A DNA stretch of 64,000 bases. Source: an uncultured Amylibacter sp. (GTDB taxonomy: Bacteria; Pseudomonadota; Alphaproteobacteria; Rhodobacterales; Rhodobacteraceae). The stretch's first letter is position 1, and each line of letters opens with the position of its first letter. Location: NCBI GenBank assembly GCA_959347425.1, contig OY365741.1:1884501-1948500 (forward strand), given 5' to 3'. Positions 51,601 through 61,200 of the stretch are shown one piece after another. The position numbers and the translations under genes are program-made. The notes beneath the pieces were generated by a model that was not told the origin of the DNA, searched no databases, and saw only the letters and a list, made by a program, of their open reading frames with translations.

Positions 51601-54600
51601 GAATCAGAGAAAGGGCGCGCGGCGTTTATCACCCTATGCCGTGAAACGAGAGATACAACGGGCTGTGACACTATCGCTATCACCGACAGCATAACCCTTG
51701 CCGATTGTATTACCAGTCCGTATCGGGCAGAGTGTCTTGCAAACTCAGATTTTGCTCGTGAAGCGGGGAGGCGGACGAGTTTTTGCGCCCTCTCAATAAA
51801 TTACTATGACGATTTGTGCACGGTTGATATTATTAATGGGTTGGCGGAAAGACGTACGACCTTCTGCGCCACAGGCGCGGGCGGTTTCAGTAATAACTGT
51901 CAGAATGATAAGGATGTCGCGACCGCTTCTGGGGAAGGGCGCAGGGCATTTGTCGCGGCATGTCGTAAAACCCGTAATGCAGAAGAGGGCTGTACCACTA
52001 CCAATATTGACGGCACACCATTTGATAGCGAAAATCCATCGGTAACGGTTGCTGATTGTATCACTAACCCCTATCGGCGCGAATGTTACGGTGCGAATGC
52101 AGACGACCGCAATCGAGATTTTATTGTTGAAACGGTGGTGCGGGATTCTCTTTGTAGCAATGGGGAAACGGTTTTTGACTCCTTGTGCGATGAAGTGACC
52201 GTCGGCAATGTCGAGGCTAAGCGGTTGGCGGTTTGCACCAATTCGGCGAGTGCTTTTCATGCCAGATGTAATGAGGACGATTATCCGGGCACGAATGCCG
52301 TGCGTCAAGACCTTGCCAGCACATGCAGGTGGCAGACAGATTTGAGTGATTGCCAACAGGCGATTGTCACTATGGTGGGTGGTCAGCCCGTTACACGAAC
52401 CGTTGCTGAATGCGTTGGGAATAATGCGTCCTATCTTGGCGATCCGTACCAGTCTGGTTGTGAAGATATGCTGTTTGATGACGCCCGCACAGCGCATATA
52501 AGCACTTGTGCTGAAGGTGACAATGTCAAAACGAACCCGATGTGTGCCAACGCGTTTGCGACCGTTGCTTGTTTGATTGATCCGTTTGGCAATGATGAGA
52601 ATCAGGTGGCTTGCGATGCCAGTATCTATGCCACGCCACGCACGACTTATTGTAGTACAGAGGCAACTACCGATGACGATCTCTGCACAAACATTAAAAC
52701 CGTTATTTGTACAGGCACGGCGGGGGGTAGTCCACCCGTGCTTGCAACCAATCCTTTCGCCCAGCTTTGTGGTGACCCAAGTGTGCTAACGCCCGAACAG
52801 ACGGCGTTTTGTGCGGATGGAGGCAACACGAATAATATTAATTGTGCGGCTAATGACGCGACGGGGCAAGGACTGGCTTGCCCCACTAACCCGTTTAATC
52901 CTGACTTTGGGATAAATGATATTGATTGCACCGTTGCGGCTTACCTGCCTGAGCGGGTTACGCGATGCCTTGATGGAAGGCAAACGGATGCGACCGAATG
53001 CGATAAAACGGGTATTGCCGATGTCATTTGCAAGGCGACTGGCGCACAGGCGAATCCCTTTGTTGCGTTTTGTGATAATGCACAGATGGCTGGTTATGAT
53101 GAAACCAATACGATTGAGAGCATAAGAAATACCTTTGCAGATAATTGCGAAAGCACTCCGACTAACATTTGTTATAGTGAATTTGCTACCTTGTGTCTGA
53201 TTGGTGGTGATTTTTTCCGCCCGTTTTTCAACGGCTGTTTGGGACCGGAGATTGCCCATGCGCAAGTGCTTTATTGCCGCTCGGAAGAGGCTTGGGACAC
53301 AAACTGTGATACGATGGCGGGAACCGATGCGGAGGTTAGATATCAACGCATAAAGCTTTTGGAGGCGTGTGAGACCGATGTGGCAGCAAACCGCCCGACC
53401 TATTGTTCAAGCAGGATGACGGATATGATGGAAAACATTCTGGTCACTTGTGTAAAAACCCCGTTTGCATCAATTTGTGATGCCTCTGTGATTAATGGTT
53501 TGCTGGCGGGGTATCGGGCAGAGGTTTGCAATGAACCCACAACCAGCTTTACCGATGGCTGTAATGAAAATGATTTTACCGGCACAGGTGCCGCGCAAAG
53601 AGCGTTTGCAGAGGTTTGTGAGCGGGATAGGGCTGCGACTGGCTGTGATGCGATGACTGTTGGCAGTGTGCCGATTCATGATTGTGTCAATAATGACATG
53701 GGCAACCCTTATGCAGAGGGTTGCGTTGGGCTGGCTGGTTTTGAACAACAACGGATAGCACGGGCTTTGGATTGTGCCGAGACCCCAGGCGGTACTGGTT
53801 GTGATGCACCTGTTTCTGGTGTTGCTTCAACTACCACGGTTGCTGGTTGCAATACCGACCCGTTTTTGGCGGGGTGTGATGGTGTCATTTTTGCCAATGC
53901 CCGCCGTGATAAATGTATTGACGATGGAGCGAGCAAACATGCCGATTGTAGCGTGGCAGAGGGGCAGGGCTATACCAACTATGTTCAGGGTAGCTTGACA
54001 GAATTGGATACGAGCAGTGTGGTAATGGTTGAAGACACTGTTTCCACAACAGAAATAGATGAAAGCACGGTTATTGAACAAGGCGGTTTAAACTTGGCGG
54101 CTATTGGCGGCGATACCGACTCTGGTTTTGCTTTTGCCTATATTTCAACGGGACGCGGTGCAGATGGGATTGAAGGCACGGACAGATATTATGCTGGGTT
54201 GCTGTCTGATACGGATGTTGGCGCACCGCTTGCCCAGCAACCTGCCTCTGGCGATTGGAATGGGCGGCTGGCTATCGTCAATGGGTATGGGGGCGAAGTT
54301 CGTACTAGAACCGCCGATTTTGTTCTGACGGTTAATTTTGCTGATAAAACCATTGATTCGGGCGATGTTGAGGTGCTGGACGGGTTGTTTAACATTGATG
54401 GCAGATTCACAGGCGGTGTTATTTATGGGGTAACCAGTTTTCGTGATAGAACACCGAGTGGGAGTAAAGAAATCATAATCGGCAGTGATAGTCCCATAAC
54501 GCGTGAAACCGCGCCTCAGCTTTCTTCGCGCGGGTCGGTTACGGGCGTGATTGGGGTAGATGGTGCGGTTGGCGCGTTTATATCCTCGGGTGCGGGTGTG

Positions 54601-57600
54601 GTGGAAAACACCTTTGGCGAATACGCGGGCGGGTTTGTTGCCCGCCCCAACGCGCCTCCGCCTCCTGTGGATAGTTGTTTGCACCCATCAAATCAGCTTA
54701 GGGCGGATTGTATTGCCGATGATGCGCAACATTATGATGTTTGCGTCACCACTGCCCAAATTAATTCCCAGAAGACGACAGATTTCTGCGCACCTATTGT
54801 GGCGCGTTATATTGAACGTGAAACGGCTTGCGTGGGTGAAACCAACCTTAACACCCTGACAAACCCCTTGTGCGAACCTGTTATCACGCAGGTTTGCGGT
54901 GATAGCGTAGGTAGCATATTCAAAACCGCTGCTGGCACGGGTGGTGCAACCACATTTGATTGCACCACCATAACCCGATATGATGCAAGACGGGTGCAGA
55001 TTTGTTCCATCCCCGCCTATCGTGACGGCGCGATTGTAGAACTTAACGGAGTGGTGTCTTTGACAAGTGGGATTCCCGCTTGTACAGCTATCTTGGATGA
55101 TGCTTGCAACGATAACCCCTTTATCCAAGAGGTTGGACGGCGCCCGAAGAGTCTGTGCGTTGGTGACAGCTATAATACGGCGCGTGAAACAAAATGTGCG
55201 CAAGATATTATTGCTGTTGTAACTGCGGGTGCGGGCGTTGCGTCAAATTCGGTTTCTGCCGCGAATGCCGCCCCCTCTAGGTGTTTTGATACGATACTTC
55301 GGGCTTGTGCCGCTAATCCGTTTAACCCCGATTTGTGTTATTCAACTAACGTTGATTTTCTTGGCACACGTTTGTCCGCCTGTATTGCCACTCCAAGCGT
55401 GAATACCACCGATTGCCCAACGATTCTGTCAACGAACTGCCCCACCGATGGCAGTCCGCGCAATAGAGAATGTATCAGTGATGGTTTTAAAACATGGAGG
55501 GATAACGCTACCATAGCAGGTACTGCCATAACAGATGTTGCCATACCCGATGGTGAAACCCAGAATTCACGGGTTTTGCTGGGCGGTGGTCGTGGTTTGG
55601 ATACAAGAACCAATGTCGCAAGTATCCGCGTCGCCGAAACCTTTTTAAGGTTTAACAGCAGATACACAAGGATGGATACGGGTACAACGGTTACAAGGTT
55701 GGGGGAGGTCATACCAGTCTATAATTTTGTAGAAAACGATGATTACTATCATGGTGTTTCGTTTTTCAGCGCAACGGCGGCATCGGGGCAAATCGGGCAT
55801 TATGCGGGGATATTGGTTGGCACAGAAGTGGGTGCGTTGCCACCCGCTCTAAATATCAGTGCGACTTGGTACGGTAAAATCGGCTGGGTTTCCAGCGATA
55901 AATCTGTTCCTTTACAAAGCAACAATTTTGTCCTTAACGTTGATTTTGAAAACAATAGGATTAGCAGTAGCAATAATGCAGTATCTCAAAGAACAGTTTC
56001 TTTAGAATATCCTTTAGCGGAATTAAGGCTTCCTTCAGCAGAAGTAACTCCCTTTATTCGTGTGCCGCTTGTAGTGAGGACAAGCGAGACTAGGGAGTAT
56101 GTTATTGCAGATAGATTTTCATTGACGGGCAATTGGGACGGTAGTACTGGGGTATTAAGGGGAACAACGACGCTTGTTACCGAATTTTCTCTGTCGATTG
56201 AACCCCTTGAACGCGCGGCGGATGTTCCCGGTTTAATAATGGTGGATAGAGCCATCAGCACAGGTAAATTGACCGGAATTATTGGCGCGGATAGGGCGGT
56301 TGGGGTTTTTGTCAGCGATGAAACACAGACAGATGGCAGGGCAGTCCATTACGCGGGCGGTTTCTTTGCCTCGCCCTCTCCTAGTGCCGATGTTTATGAT
56401 TGGGAGACAAGTTTTAACGAAGTAAGCACTGTTGCGAATACCATTGGGGCGAATGCGGCTGGCGATATTTTGTTGGAGGCGGGTGTTTTCACCAAAACAG
56501 GCAGACCCGCCGATAGCTCCTATTTTATTGAGGTGGGTGAAAACGGGCTGGGCTTGCGTTTTAATGATACAAGTCCCCTGCATAATCGCCACAACACCCC
56601 TGAATATTTTTTAGAATCTGATGGTACGACTGGGGCGATTAGGAAGACTGTACCCAGAAGTGGGGCGGTTTTCTGGGCTGGTTTTGTCCGTGATAATGCG
56701 CAGGATAATGTCGGCGTCGCCCATCTTTATGCGGGTTTGTTACCCCGTACGGATGCTGGATTGCCCTTACCGCAAGGGACGGGGGCAACATTTAGAGGCG
56801 AACCCAACGCCACTTGGGATGGCACAATCAGCGGGATATTTCGTGGCGATGGTCTTGATATGATTGGTGAAGGCACGATAGCAGAGCTTACAAGGAATGG
56901 TGATAGGTTGACGGATACAGGTTTTCAGCTTTTGATTGATTTTGGCGCAGGGACGATTAAAACACCAGTGGGGCAAGAATCGTTTGGCAACTTTAAATTG
57001 AGCCTTGATGGCAACTTTGAGGGCGGTATAATGGCGGGCGCGGTTGCCCTCGCCCCCGTTGGCAGCGCACTAATGACCCGAGGCGCAGGGCGGTTTAGCG
57101 GGGTTATTGGCACGCGTGGCGCAATCGGCGTGTTTAAATCAGATAATGATGACACGGAAAGTAATGGCTATATCGGCGGGTTTGTTGCTGCACCACCCCC
57201 ACCCCCACCCCGGTCCGTGCCAGCTCGGTTCAGTACTTGGACGGATAGTTTTGACGTAACAACCCGTATGAATACGGCTAACGATGTTTTACTGGCAGAG
57301 GGCGGTATTGCGATAGCAAATGGAGCTAACGCTACAACCCATTTTATTACGGGCAAGGCAGACGGAAGCGGGCTTGGCTTTGAAGGGAATCCTCTTAATA
57401 TATCCAACGTCGCCGAGCGTTTTTTAAGACTGGATGGTACGACTGGGGCAACAGGCGATAGCAGTGGCGTTGCCTTTTGGGCTGGTAGTGTTCAAGCTGG
57501 TATCGTCCATTTTTATGCTGGTTTGTTATCGGGTACGGATGTTGGATTGGCCTTACCGCGCGGGATAGATGCAACATTCCAAGACAGATCCTCTGCCATT

Positions 57601-57969
57601 TGGACTGGCACAATCAGAGGTTTGTTCGGGAATTCGGGCGGTACGGATTTTGGCGCAAGCGGTATAAGTGGATTTACAAAGGATGGGAATGACCTGACGG
57701 ATACAAATTTCCAACTTTTGGTTAATTATGGCACAGGGGCATTGACAACACCAGTGGGTAAAGAATCGTTCGGCACCGTTAACTTTAAACTTGATGGCAG
57801 CTTTGATGAAAATGGTGTCATGACTGGTGCTTATACCGCCGAGGCGAGCCGACCCGCAGGGCGGTTTGGCGGTATTATCGGCACAACGGGCGCGGTCGGT
57901 GTGTTCAAATCAGATGGTGTATCAAATAGCATTGTTGGCGGGTTTGTGGCAAAACCTCCTGCCCCATAA
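48670..57969 (+). CDS. Giant modular surface lipoprotein, 3099 aa (gene 5)
   Basis: The start at 48670 gives a signal peptide with core LAVIALFAGLFIL and lipobox LSAC (Cys 32), then Gly-Gly-Gly. Order: Cys-rich region 1 (about 55-1767), one beta module (about 1770-1995), a Pro linker (APPPPVDSC), Cys-rich region 2 (about 1998-2271), and three modules of about 276 aa to the end (tail GGFVAKPPAP). The proportions are the reverse of gene 4: mostly Cys-rich stalk, few barrels. Region 1 contains the eight-Cys super-repeat of about 108 aa shared with genes 4 and 6. Modules 3 and 4 are close copies of each other (PVGxESFG strand, GVIGTRGAIGVFKS and GIIGTTGAVGVFKS), a recent duplication. It is predicted to be an outer-membrane, surface-displayed lipoprotein. 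Role unknown. Confidence 0.95.
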   Translation: MTAFIPTINKQLISARLAVIALFAGLFILSACGGGAPLVAVNNTTNNIVTDPCADNVFADDCLTAGVARRETALNTCRNTIQANPTATCAPNIPAAAVTCFTDPFSAACKTAEAEYQAVLDRTPDTPKISTLRDERTESCRVDTLTGAPLCGGAIANTCDPAAAAPAMTGSGNLRELLVTDMLCNDVAEYSDERANFLADCRDGDGTNNAGCTETITACAYAPASNANPFDPMCSDATYDIDRIVYCQEAMADDTDNFNPVAGCVVQGANIVTTYCAANLFTTTAKCSENVDFDDERIAICIEGANAENDDRCKSTVTFTVQQRACFRNPFGDGCDTLLGDNSMTAETSRTSYCRTVAVSDLKADTLCTGAVTNVCDVNEFDALCFADDTYVETRETTCRTTPSNSDCTATIAGLCTDAFTKTLSDPPVNLCVDTGGSTTYLDAQNIACLANDQADDSCRGTDGLIDVFCKANPFNPADDCMAVAYDPDRETLCLNEPTHGAGLSCGSIIRDLCLVDPLRQTTEATPADLCGAEHDGPREAKCREIDVMAVGTTAGCVDLVAKTCTFVPAVAGEGGGAGTPASGNPYDTLCDDTVYGNDQTAFCNDPVNMTMSSRCNQDTRNFCDMNPFGSDLIDCGGSYANERVTACRNFADSGTALPSGADCTDTISGVCSNNVFDTLCTDSEREVSCLATPNVLCVPTITRVCEGVEGEAPVAAKPFDALCNDDPLYPDLSYTSAREMACIAVASGGATPDTGVSTGGTDRCPGFIMSFCTGNPFDTTNGHCEHVNYNGDRESMCSASGAAFGQSQCADTITRICVTGSDIFNSICDVGAYGGDYTQQRIDDCTSNSPTNPSACDTAEVYGAICGGDTGNANTNPFNDVCASATPASGVTPMTLAMARQAVVTFCNNPTNKNITANCMAVNNTIDTLNADCVLVANTFNPRCDYTQYDTDRATFCGVAGGVDSFNPACQEEYETESEKGRAAFITLCRETRDTTGCDTIAITDSITLADCITSPYRAECLANSDFAREAGRRTSFCALSINYYDDLCTVDIINGLAERRTTFCATGAGGFSNNCQNDKDVATASGEGRRAFVAACRKTRNAEEGCTTTNIDGTPFDSENPSVTVADCITNPYRRECYGANADDRNRDFIVETVVRDSLCSNGETVFDSLCDEVTVGNVEAKRLAVCTNSASAFHARCNEDDYPGTNAVRQDLASTCRWQTDLSDCQQAIVTMVGGQPVTRTVAECVGNNASYLGDPYQSGCEDMLFDDARTAHISTCAEGDNVKTNPMCANAFATVACLIDPFGNDENQVACDASIYATPRTTYCSTEATTDDDLCTNIKTVICTGTAGGSPPVLATNPFAQLCGDPSVLTPEQTAFCADGGNTNNINCAANDATGQGLACPTNPFNPDFGINDIDCTVAAYLPERVTRCLDGRQTDATECDKTGIADVICKATGAQANPFVAFCDNAQMAGYDETNTIESIRNTFADNCESTPTNICYSEFATLCLIGGDFFRPFFNGCLGPEIAHAQVLYCRSEEAWDTNCDTMAGTDAEVRYQRIKLLEACETDVAANRPTYCSSRMTDMMENILVTCVKTPFASICDASVINGLLAGYRAEVCNEPTTSFTDGCNENDFTGTGAAQRAFAEVCERDRAATGCDAMTVGSVPIHDCVNNDMGNPYAEGCVGLAGFEQQRIARALDCAETPGGTGCDAPVSGVASTTTVAGCNTDPFLAGCDGVIFANARRDKCIDDGASKHADCSVAEGQGYTNYVQGSLTELDTSSVVMVEDTVSTTEIDESTVIEQGGLNLAAIGGDTDSGFAFAYISTGRGADGIEGTDRYYAGLLSDTDVGAPLAQQPASGDWNGRLAIVNGYGGEVRTRTADFVLTVNFADKTIDSGDVEVLDGLFNIDGRFTGGVIYGVTSFRDRTPSGSKEIIIGSDSPITRETAPQLSSRGSVTGVIGVDGAVGAFISSGAGVVENTFGEYAGGFVARPNAPPPPVDSCLHPSNQLRADCIADDAQHYDVCVTTAQINSQKTTDFCAPIVARYIERETACVGETNLNTLTNPLCEPVITQVCGDSVGSIFKTAAGTGGATTFDCTTITRYDARRVQICSIPAYRDGAIVELNGVVSLTSGIPACTAILDDACNDNPFIQEVGRRPKSLCVGDSYNTARETKCAQDIIAVVTAGAGVASNSVSAANAAPSRCFDTILRACAANPFNPDLCYSTNVDFLGTRLSACIATPSVNTTDCPTILSTNCPTDGSPRNRECISDGFKTWRDNATIAGTAITDVAIPDGETQNSRVLLGGGRGLDTRTNVASIRVAETFLRFNSRYTRMDTGTTVTRLGEVIPVYNFVENDDYYHGVSFFSATAASGQIGHYAGILVGTEVGALPPALNISATWYGKIGWVSSDKSVPLQSNNFVLNVDFENNRISSSNNAVSQRTVSLEYPLAELRLPSAEVTPFIRVPLVVRTSETREYVIADRFSLTGNWDGSTGVLRGTTTLVTEFSLSIEPLERAADVPGLIMVDRAISTGKLTGIIGADRAVGVFVSDETQTDGRAVHYAGGFFASPSPSADVYDWETSFNEVSTVANTIGANAAGDILLEAGVFTKTGRPADSSYFIEVGENGLGLRFNDTSPLHNRHNTPEYFLESDGTTGAIRKTVPRSGAVFWAGFVRDNAQDNVGVAHLYAGLLPRTDAGLPLPQGTGATFRGEPNATWDGTISGIFRGDGLDMIGEGTIAELTRNGDRLTDTGFQLLIDFGAGTIKTPVGQESFGNFKLSLDGNFEGGIMAGAVALAPVGSALMTRGAGRFSGVIGTRGAIGVFKSDNDDTESNGYIGGFVAAPPPPPPRSVPARFSTWTDSFDVTTRMNTANDVLLAEGGIAIANGANATTHFITGKADGSGLGFEGNPLNISNVAERFLRLDGTTGATGDSSGVAFWAGSVQAGIVHFYAGLLSGTDVGLALPRGIDATFQDRSSAIWTGTIRGLFGNSGGTDFGASGISGFTKDGNDLTDTNFQLLVNYGTGALTTPVGKESFGTVNFKLDGSFDENGVMTGAYTAEASRPAGRFGGIIGTTGAVGVFKSDGVSNSIVGGFVAKPPAP
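48820..53970 (+). repeat. Cys-rich repeat region 1 of gene 5
   Basis: About 1710 residues, opening with the conserved cap (DNVFADDC ... CFTDPFSAAC). Two successive super-repeats start near 51622 and 51946 (108 aa apart, 8 Cys in the first), and a longer third near 52309, with TLADC, TVADC or TVAEC motifs and PYRAEC-type ends. An isolated further TVAGC copy lies near 53835. Confidence 0.85.
53990..54650 (+). repeat. Lone beta module between the two Cys-rich regions of gene 5
   Basis: Strand landmarks in order: YYAGLLSDTDVGAPL, GDWNGRL, FVLTVNF, GVIYGVTSF, GSVTGVIGVDGAVGAF and YAGGFVARP, then a Pro run. The same Cys, barrel, Cys, barrel order is found in gene 4. Confidence 0.8.
54680..55480 (+). 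repeat. Cys-rich island 2 of gene 5
   Basis: About 270 residues. Motifs include CVTTAQINSQKTTDFC, PLCEPVITQVC and NPFNPDLC. Units are looser than in region 1. Confidence 0.75.
55490..57966 (+). repeat. Array of three beta modules in gene 5
   Basis: Modules end near 56385, 57210 and 57969. The first (to 56385) is the longest, with an extended strand region (SLEYPLAELRLP). The second and third are near-duplicates, and the second is followed by a linker of six Pro (APPPPPPRSV). Confidence 0.8.
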
Positions 57970-58022
57970 CCCAAACCCCGAACTTACGAATCGGTCTTAT
58001 GAATTGGTTTTATGAATTGGCA

Positions 58023-58042
58023 GGGGGTCATGCCCCCGTTTT
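58023..58042 (+). terminator. Terminator after gene 5
   Basis: GGGGG (58023-58027), loop TCATG, CCCCC (58033-58037), then GTTTTG and further T-rich sequence. It lies 54 nt after the stop codon and looks like a Rho-independent terminator with a slightly interrupted T-tract. Confidence 0.65.
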
Positions 58043-58163
58043 GCTAATGTTTTGCTAATTTTTTTACCAAATTTATGGCAAATTTACGATAAAAACGCTT
58101 TATATTACCGCCATGTTTCGTTATTCACTTTTATATTATTCAATCACTTTTTTAAAAAAATGC

Positions 58164-58192
58164 TTGACAAAAAAGCGAAAAAAGGTGAATAT
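58164..58192 (+). promoter_or_regulatory. Promoter of gene 6 (type B)
   Basis: TTGACA (58164-58169), 17-nt A-rich spacer, GAATAT (58187-58192), with the GTGAATAT end shared in pattern with genes 4 and 5. A TATAAA at 58190-58195 is a better -10 hexamer but would need a 20-nt spacer. Confidence 0.55.
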
Positions 58193-58195
58193 AAA

Positions 58196-58268
58196 AAGAA
58201 TCGCCCGCCCGTATACGGATTTATTGGGCGGATTTCGCCCAAATCTTAGGGGGGGTTTGGCGATTCTT
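58196..58268 (+). promoter_or_regulatory. Structured 5' leader of gene 6 (possible RNA switch)
   Basis: A perfect 10-bp closing stem, AAGAATCGCC (58196-58205) with GGCGATTCTT (58259-58268), encloses CCG-TATA-CGG (58209-58218), a 7-bp hairpin TTGGGCG-GATTT-CGCCCAA (58224-58242) and a run of seven G (58249-58255). CCGCCC (58205-58210) can alternatively pair with GGGCGG (58226-58231), which excludes the hairpins. The domain ends 6 nt before the SD. No known riboswitch class is recognised. Confidence 0.5.
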
Positions 58269-58274
58269 ATCTAT

Positions 58275-58280
58275 AGGGGA
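58275..58280 (+). promoter_or_regulatory. Shine-Dalgarno of gene 6
   Basis: AGGGGA, 6 nt before the ATG at 58287. A second SD-like GGAG (58328-58331) stands 6 nt before an in-frame ATG at 58338. Both starts keep the full signal peptide core, so the upstream one is chosen only because it is first and has the stronger SD. Confidence 0.65.
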
Positions 58281-58286
58281 AACCAG

Positions 58287-61200
58287 ATGAAAACGATAAA
58301 AACCACACCGATAAAAACCACAATGATGGAGATGACAATGAATACTTTGTTAAACACTATACTTGCACAGATAACTTATACGCGGGGTGCGTTAATCGCG
58401 CTGTTCGCGGGGTTGTTTATTTTGACGGCCTGTGGCGGGGGCGGTGCTGTTGCCACCGATGTTGCGCCCGATGGGGGAACGAGTGTGGATTGTGAAACCA
58501 ATATCTTTGACCCCGCATGCGGTGTTGAAAAACAGGCAGAGCAGGTGGAGGCGATTCGCGCCTGTATAACCGCGATTAGCACGGGCGAGTCTGAAACCTG
58601 TGATACAAATATCCCAATGGTGGCGCGGAACTGCTTGAACGCGCCTTTTGAGACTGAGGGGTGTGCCACCGCGCTTCCCGCCTCTGTCACTATTGCATCC
58701 GTGCAAGCAACGCGAACAACCGATTGCCGTGCTGATACGGTGAGCGGTGCGGCCTGTACGGGCGCGATTGTTAATGTTTGTGGCACAGTGTCCAGCACGA
58801 TAGACGGGGTTTTATTTACAGAAACGCTCTGCGGGGATGCTTATAACGCCCGCCGTAGCACGTTGGTTAATAACTGTCGTACGGGGGTTGCGGCGGGGCA
58901 AGACCGCGCCACTGCCTGTGCCAGCGTCGTTGTTAATACGGATTCTGCTGCCAATGAAAAAGCCCTTGATTGTGTGCTTGATGCGTTTGCCGAAGGATGT
59001 GATACGAACGATGATGTGAAAACTGTTGTTGAAAAAACCGATGATACTATTAAATCCATTGATGATGAGAAAACTGACCGCGTGGCATTTTGTCGCGGGG
59101 CAAGTAATTTTGCGCAAAACCCGCTCTGCATGAATGCTATTACAGCCACTTGCGCGGACGACCCTTTTACCCAAACCACGGGGGCTTCGCCCGAAAATTT
59201 CTGTAACCCCGCCAGCCGTACGGCGTTTCTTACCCGTTGTACGGATGCGCTTGATAATAATGATCAGGGTTGCGCGACCGTGAATGTCAGCACGGGTGAA
59301 ACCCTTGTAATCGTTGATACTTGCGTTGCGACACCTTATGCCGCGGGGTGTGGCGATGCTGTGTTTGAGGGGTTAAAAACCGCGCGATATAACCATTGTA
59401 TTGGGGATACGCCAACCGAGTCCTGCATGTTGGTTAAAGACACTGTCCTTTGCGTTGCGGATGGCGACCGCGCCAATCCGTTTCACGCGATTTGTCGGAC
59501 TGCTGGTAGTTATACCCAGCAACAGACCGATTATTGCACCACGCGGACAGAACTGCCCGAATGTGCTACGGGTCTTATAACAACCTGCGCTGACAATCCG
59601 TTTGCCGCGATTTGCCTTGCGGTTGATTTTTATACGGCTGACCGCGCGGGGCATATTGCCGATTGTATTGCCGATGCCGTCACGAATAAAGCCGATTGCG
59701 ATATGGTTGTAAGTGGTACGACCTCTGTTGCCGATTGTATTACCGACCCGTTTGATGTTGCGAATGGGTGTAATGCCAGCCCAGATTTTTTGGCAACGCG
59801 AACCTCGCGAACCTCGCTTTGCACCCCGTCTGCCACGTTTTTTGATAACTTGTGTAATAATTATGATGGGATAGACACCGCACGGGATGGTATTTGTGAA
59901 ACCGAGGCAACCAGCTTTCATGTGGGTTGTCTTGGCAGGACGGATGGAGTTGCGCTTGCGATGCGGAAGGCTTTTATACAAACCTGTCTTGCAACGCCGA
60001 GTGATGATTGCAATGTCCCTACATCGAGTCTCTCTCATACTGTTGCCCAATGTATCATCAATCCTCATAGAGAGGAATGTAAGGATGACCTTGATTTTGC
60101 TGAGGTAAAGTTGTCGCGCACCACGCTTTGCACCGACACGGCGCTTTATTTTAATCCTTTGTGCAATACTTTTGCTGAGATAGACGCCACGCGGTTGGCG
60201 CGTTGCACCGAGGGTGCGACCAGTTTTGATATGATTTGCGATGGTAAGGGTTATGATACGGACAGGGAGGCTGGGCAGAAGGCGTTTGCTTTGATTTGCC
60301 GTACTGCCCCTACTACGCCTGGGTGTGAGAAGCCTGCCGATGGTGGTTTGGGCGCTAGTACAGCAACGATTGCGGATTGTAGCAATGGTCGTGACCCTTA
60401 TCAGCCTCAGTGTCCGATTGTTGTTGGCTTTGAAGACGAGAGGGCGGCACGTGATTTGGAATGTGCTGATATTACGACTCTTGGGACGGGTCTTTGTACT
60501 TTTGCGAAGATAAGAAACCTCTGTGTTAAAGATCCTTTTGGCACAGATGGTCAGGGTGCTGATTGTGATCCGACTGATTATATGACCGCCCGCACTAATC
60601 GTGATACCCATTGCCGTGTTAATGGGATAACGCCTGGCGATACGCTCTGCGAGGGTCGTAAGGCATATATTTGCGATGGGGAAAATACCGATAGCAACCC
60701 GCTCGCCACGCTTTGCGGGGCTGATAACAGCCTAGGGGAACAGGAATTCTGTCGTACGAATTCGGATACCGCTGGTGCATGTGAGAGCGACGCGGCAACG
60801 GCTTGCCAAGCCAATCCGTTTAATGACAATTTTGGCGCGTACAGATTCAATTGTAAGGATGCCCTGTATTATTCTAGTCGTATCACCGCTTGCAGTGGTG
60901 AGATTTCGGCTTTGCCTGATGGTGCGACTGCTAGTGATTGTGCTGTGGCAGGGGTTGCTGATGTGATTTGTGCGGATAGCGGGCCTCAGGCAAACCCTTT
61001 TGCCAAGATTTGTGCTGACCTCGATGCTACGATGAATATCCCTAGTTTCAATCAACTTATGGTGCAAGAAAATTTCTGCGGGGATACGCGCAAGGCGGGC
61101 GATTGCACGGTTGTTTATACGAGGCTTTGCACGGGTGATAATTTGGTTCAAGCCCGCGTGGGCGCGGCTGGTTTTGATTGTTTGAATGATCCTGACCCAA

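Larger units (their letters stand above)
57970..58286 (+). other. Intergenic region between genes 5 and 6 (317 nt)
   Basis: It holds a tandem TTATGAATTGG repeat (57998-58020), a terminator stem-loop (58023-58042), AT-rich sequence with no gene I can support, the gene 6 promoter (58164-58192), a structured leader (58196-58268) and the SD. Short open frames across it lack an SD and overlap the promoter. Confidence 0.7.

Noticed and set aside
58052..58249. A 65-codon frame upstream of gene 6
   Set aside because: It begins with TTG without an SD and runs through the promoter and the leader stem of gene 6. No sign of selection on the protein.
59373..60611. Antisense open frame of 412 codons opposite gene 6, and a similar one of 367 codons at 60732-61835
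   Set aside because: Both lie opposite the Cys-rich repeats, whose biased codon use leaves few antisense stops. Their translations lack a signal, a domain or an SD, and the sense frame is clearly the family gene. Other antisense frames in the window (for example 6310-6963, 50836-51585 and 51793-52497) are rejected for the same reason.
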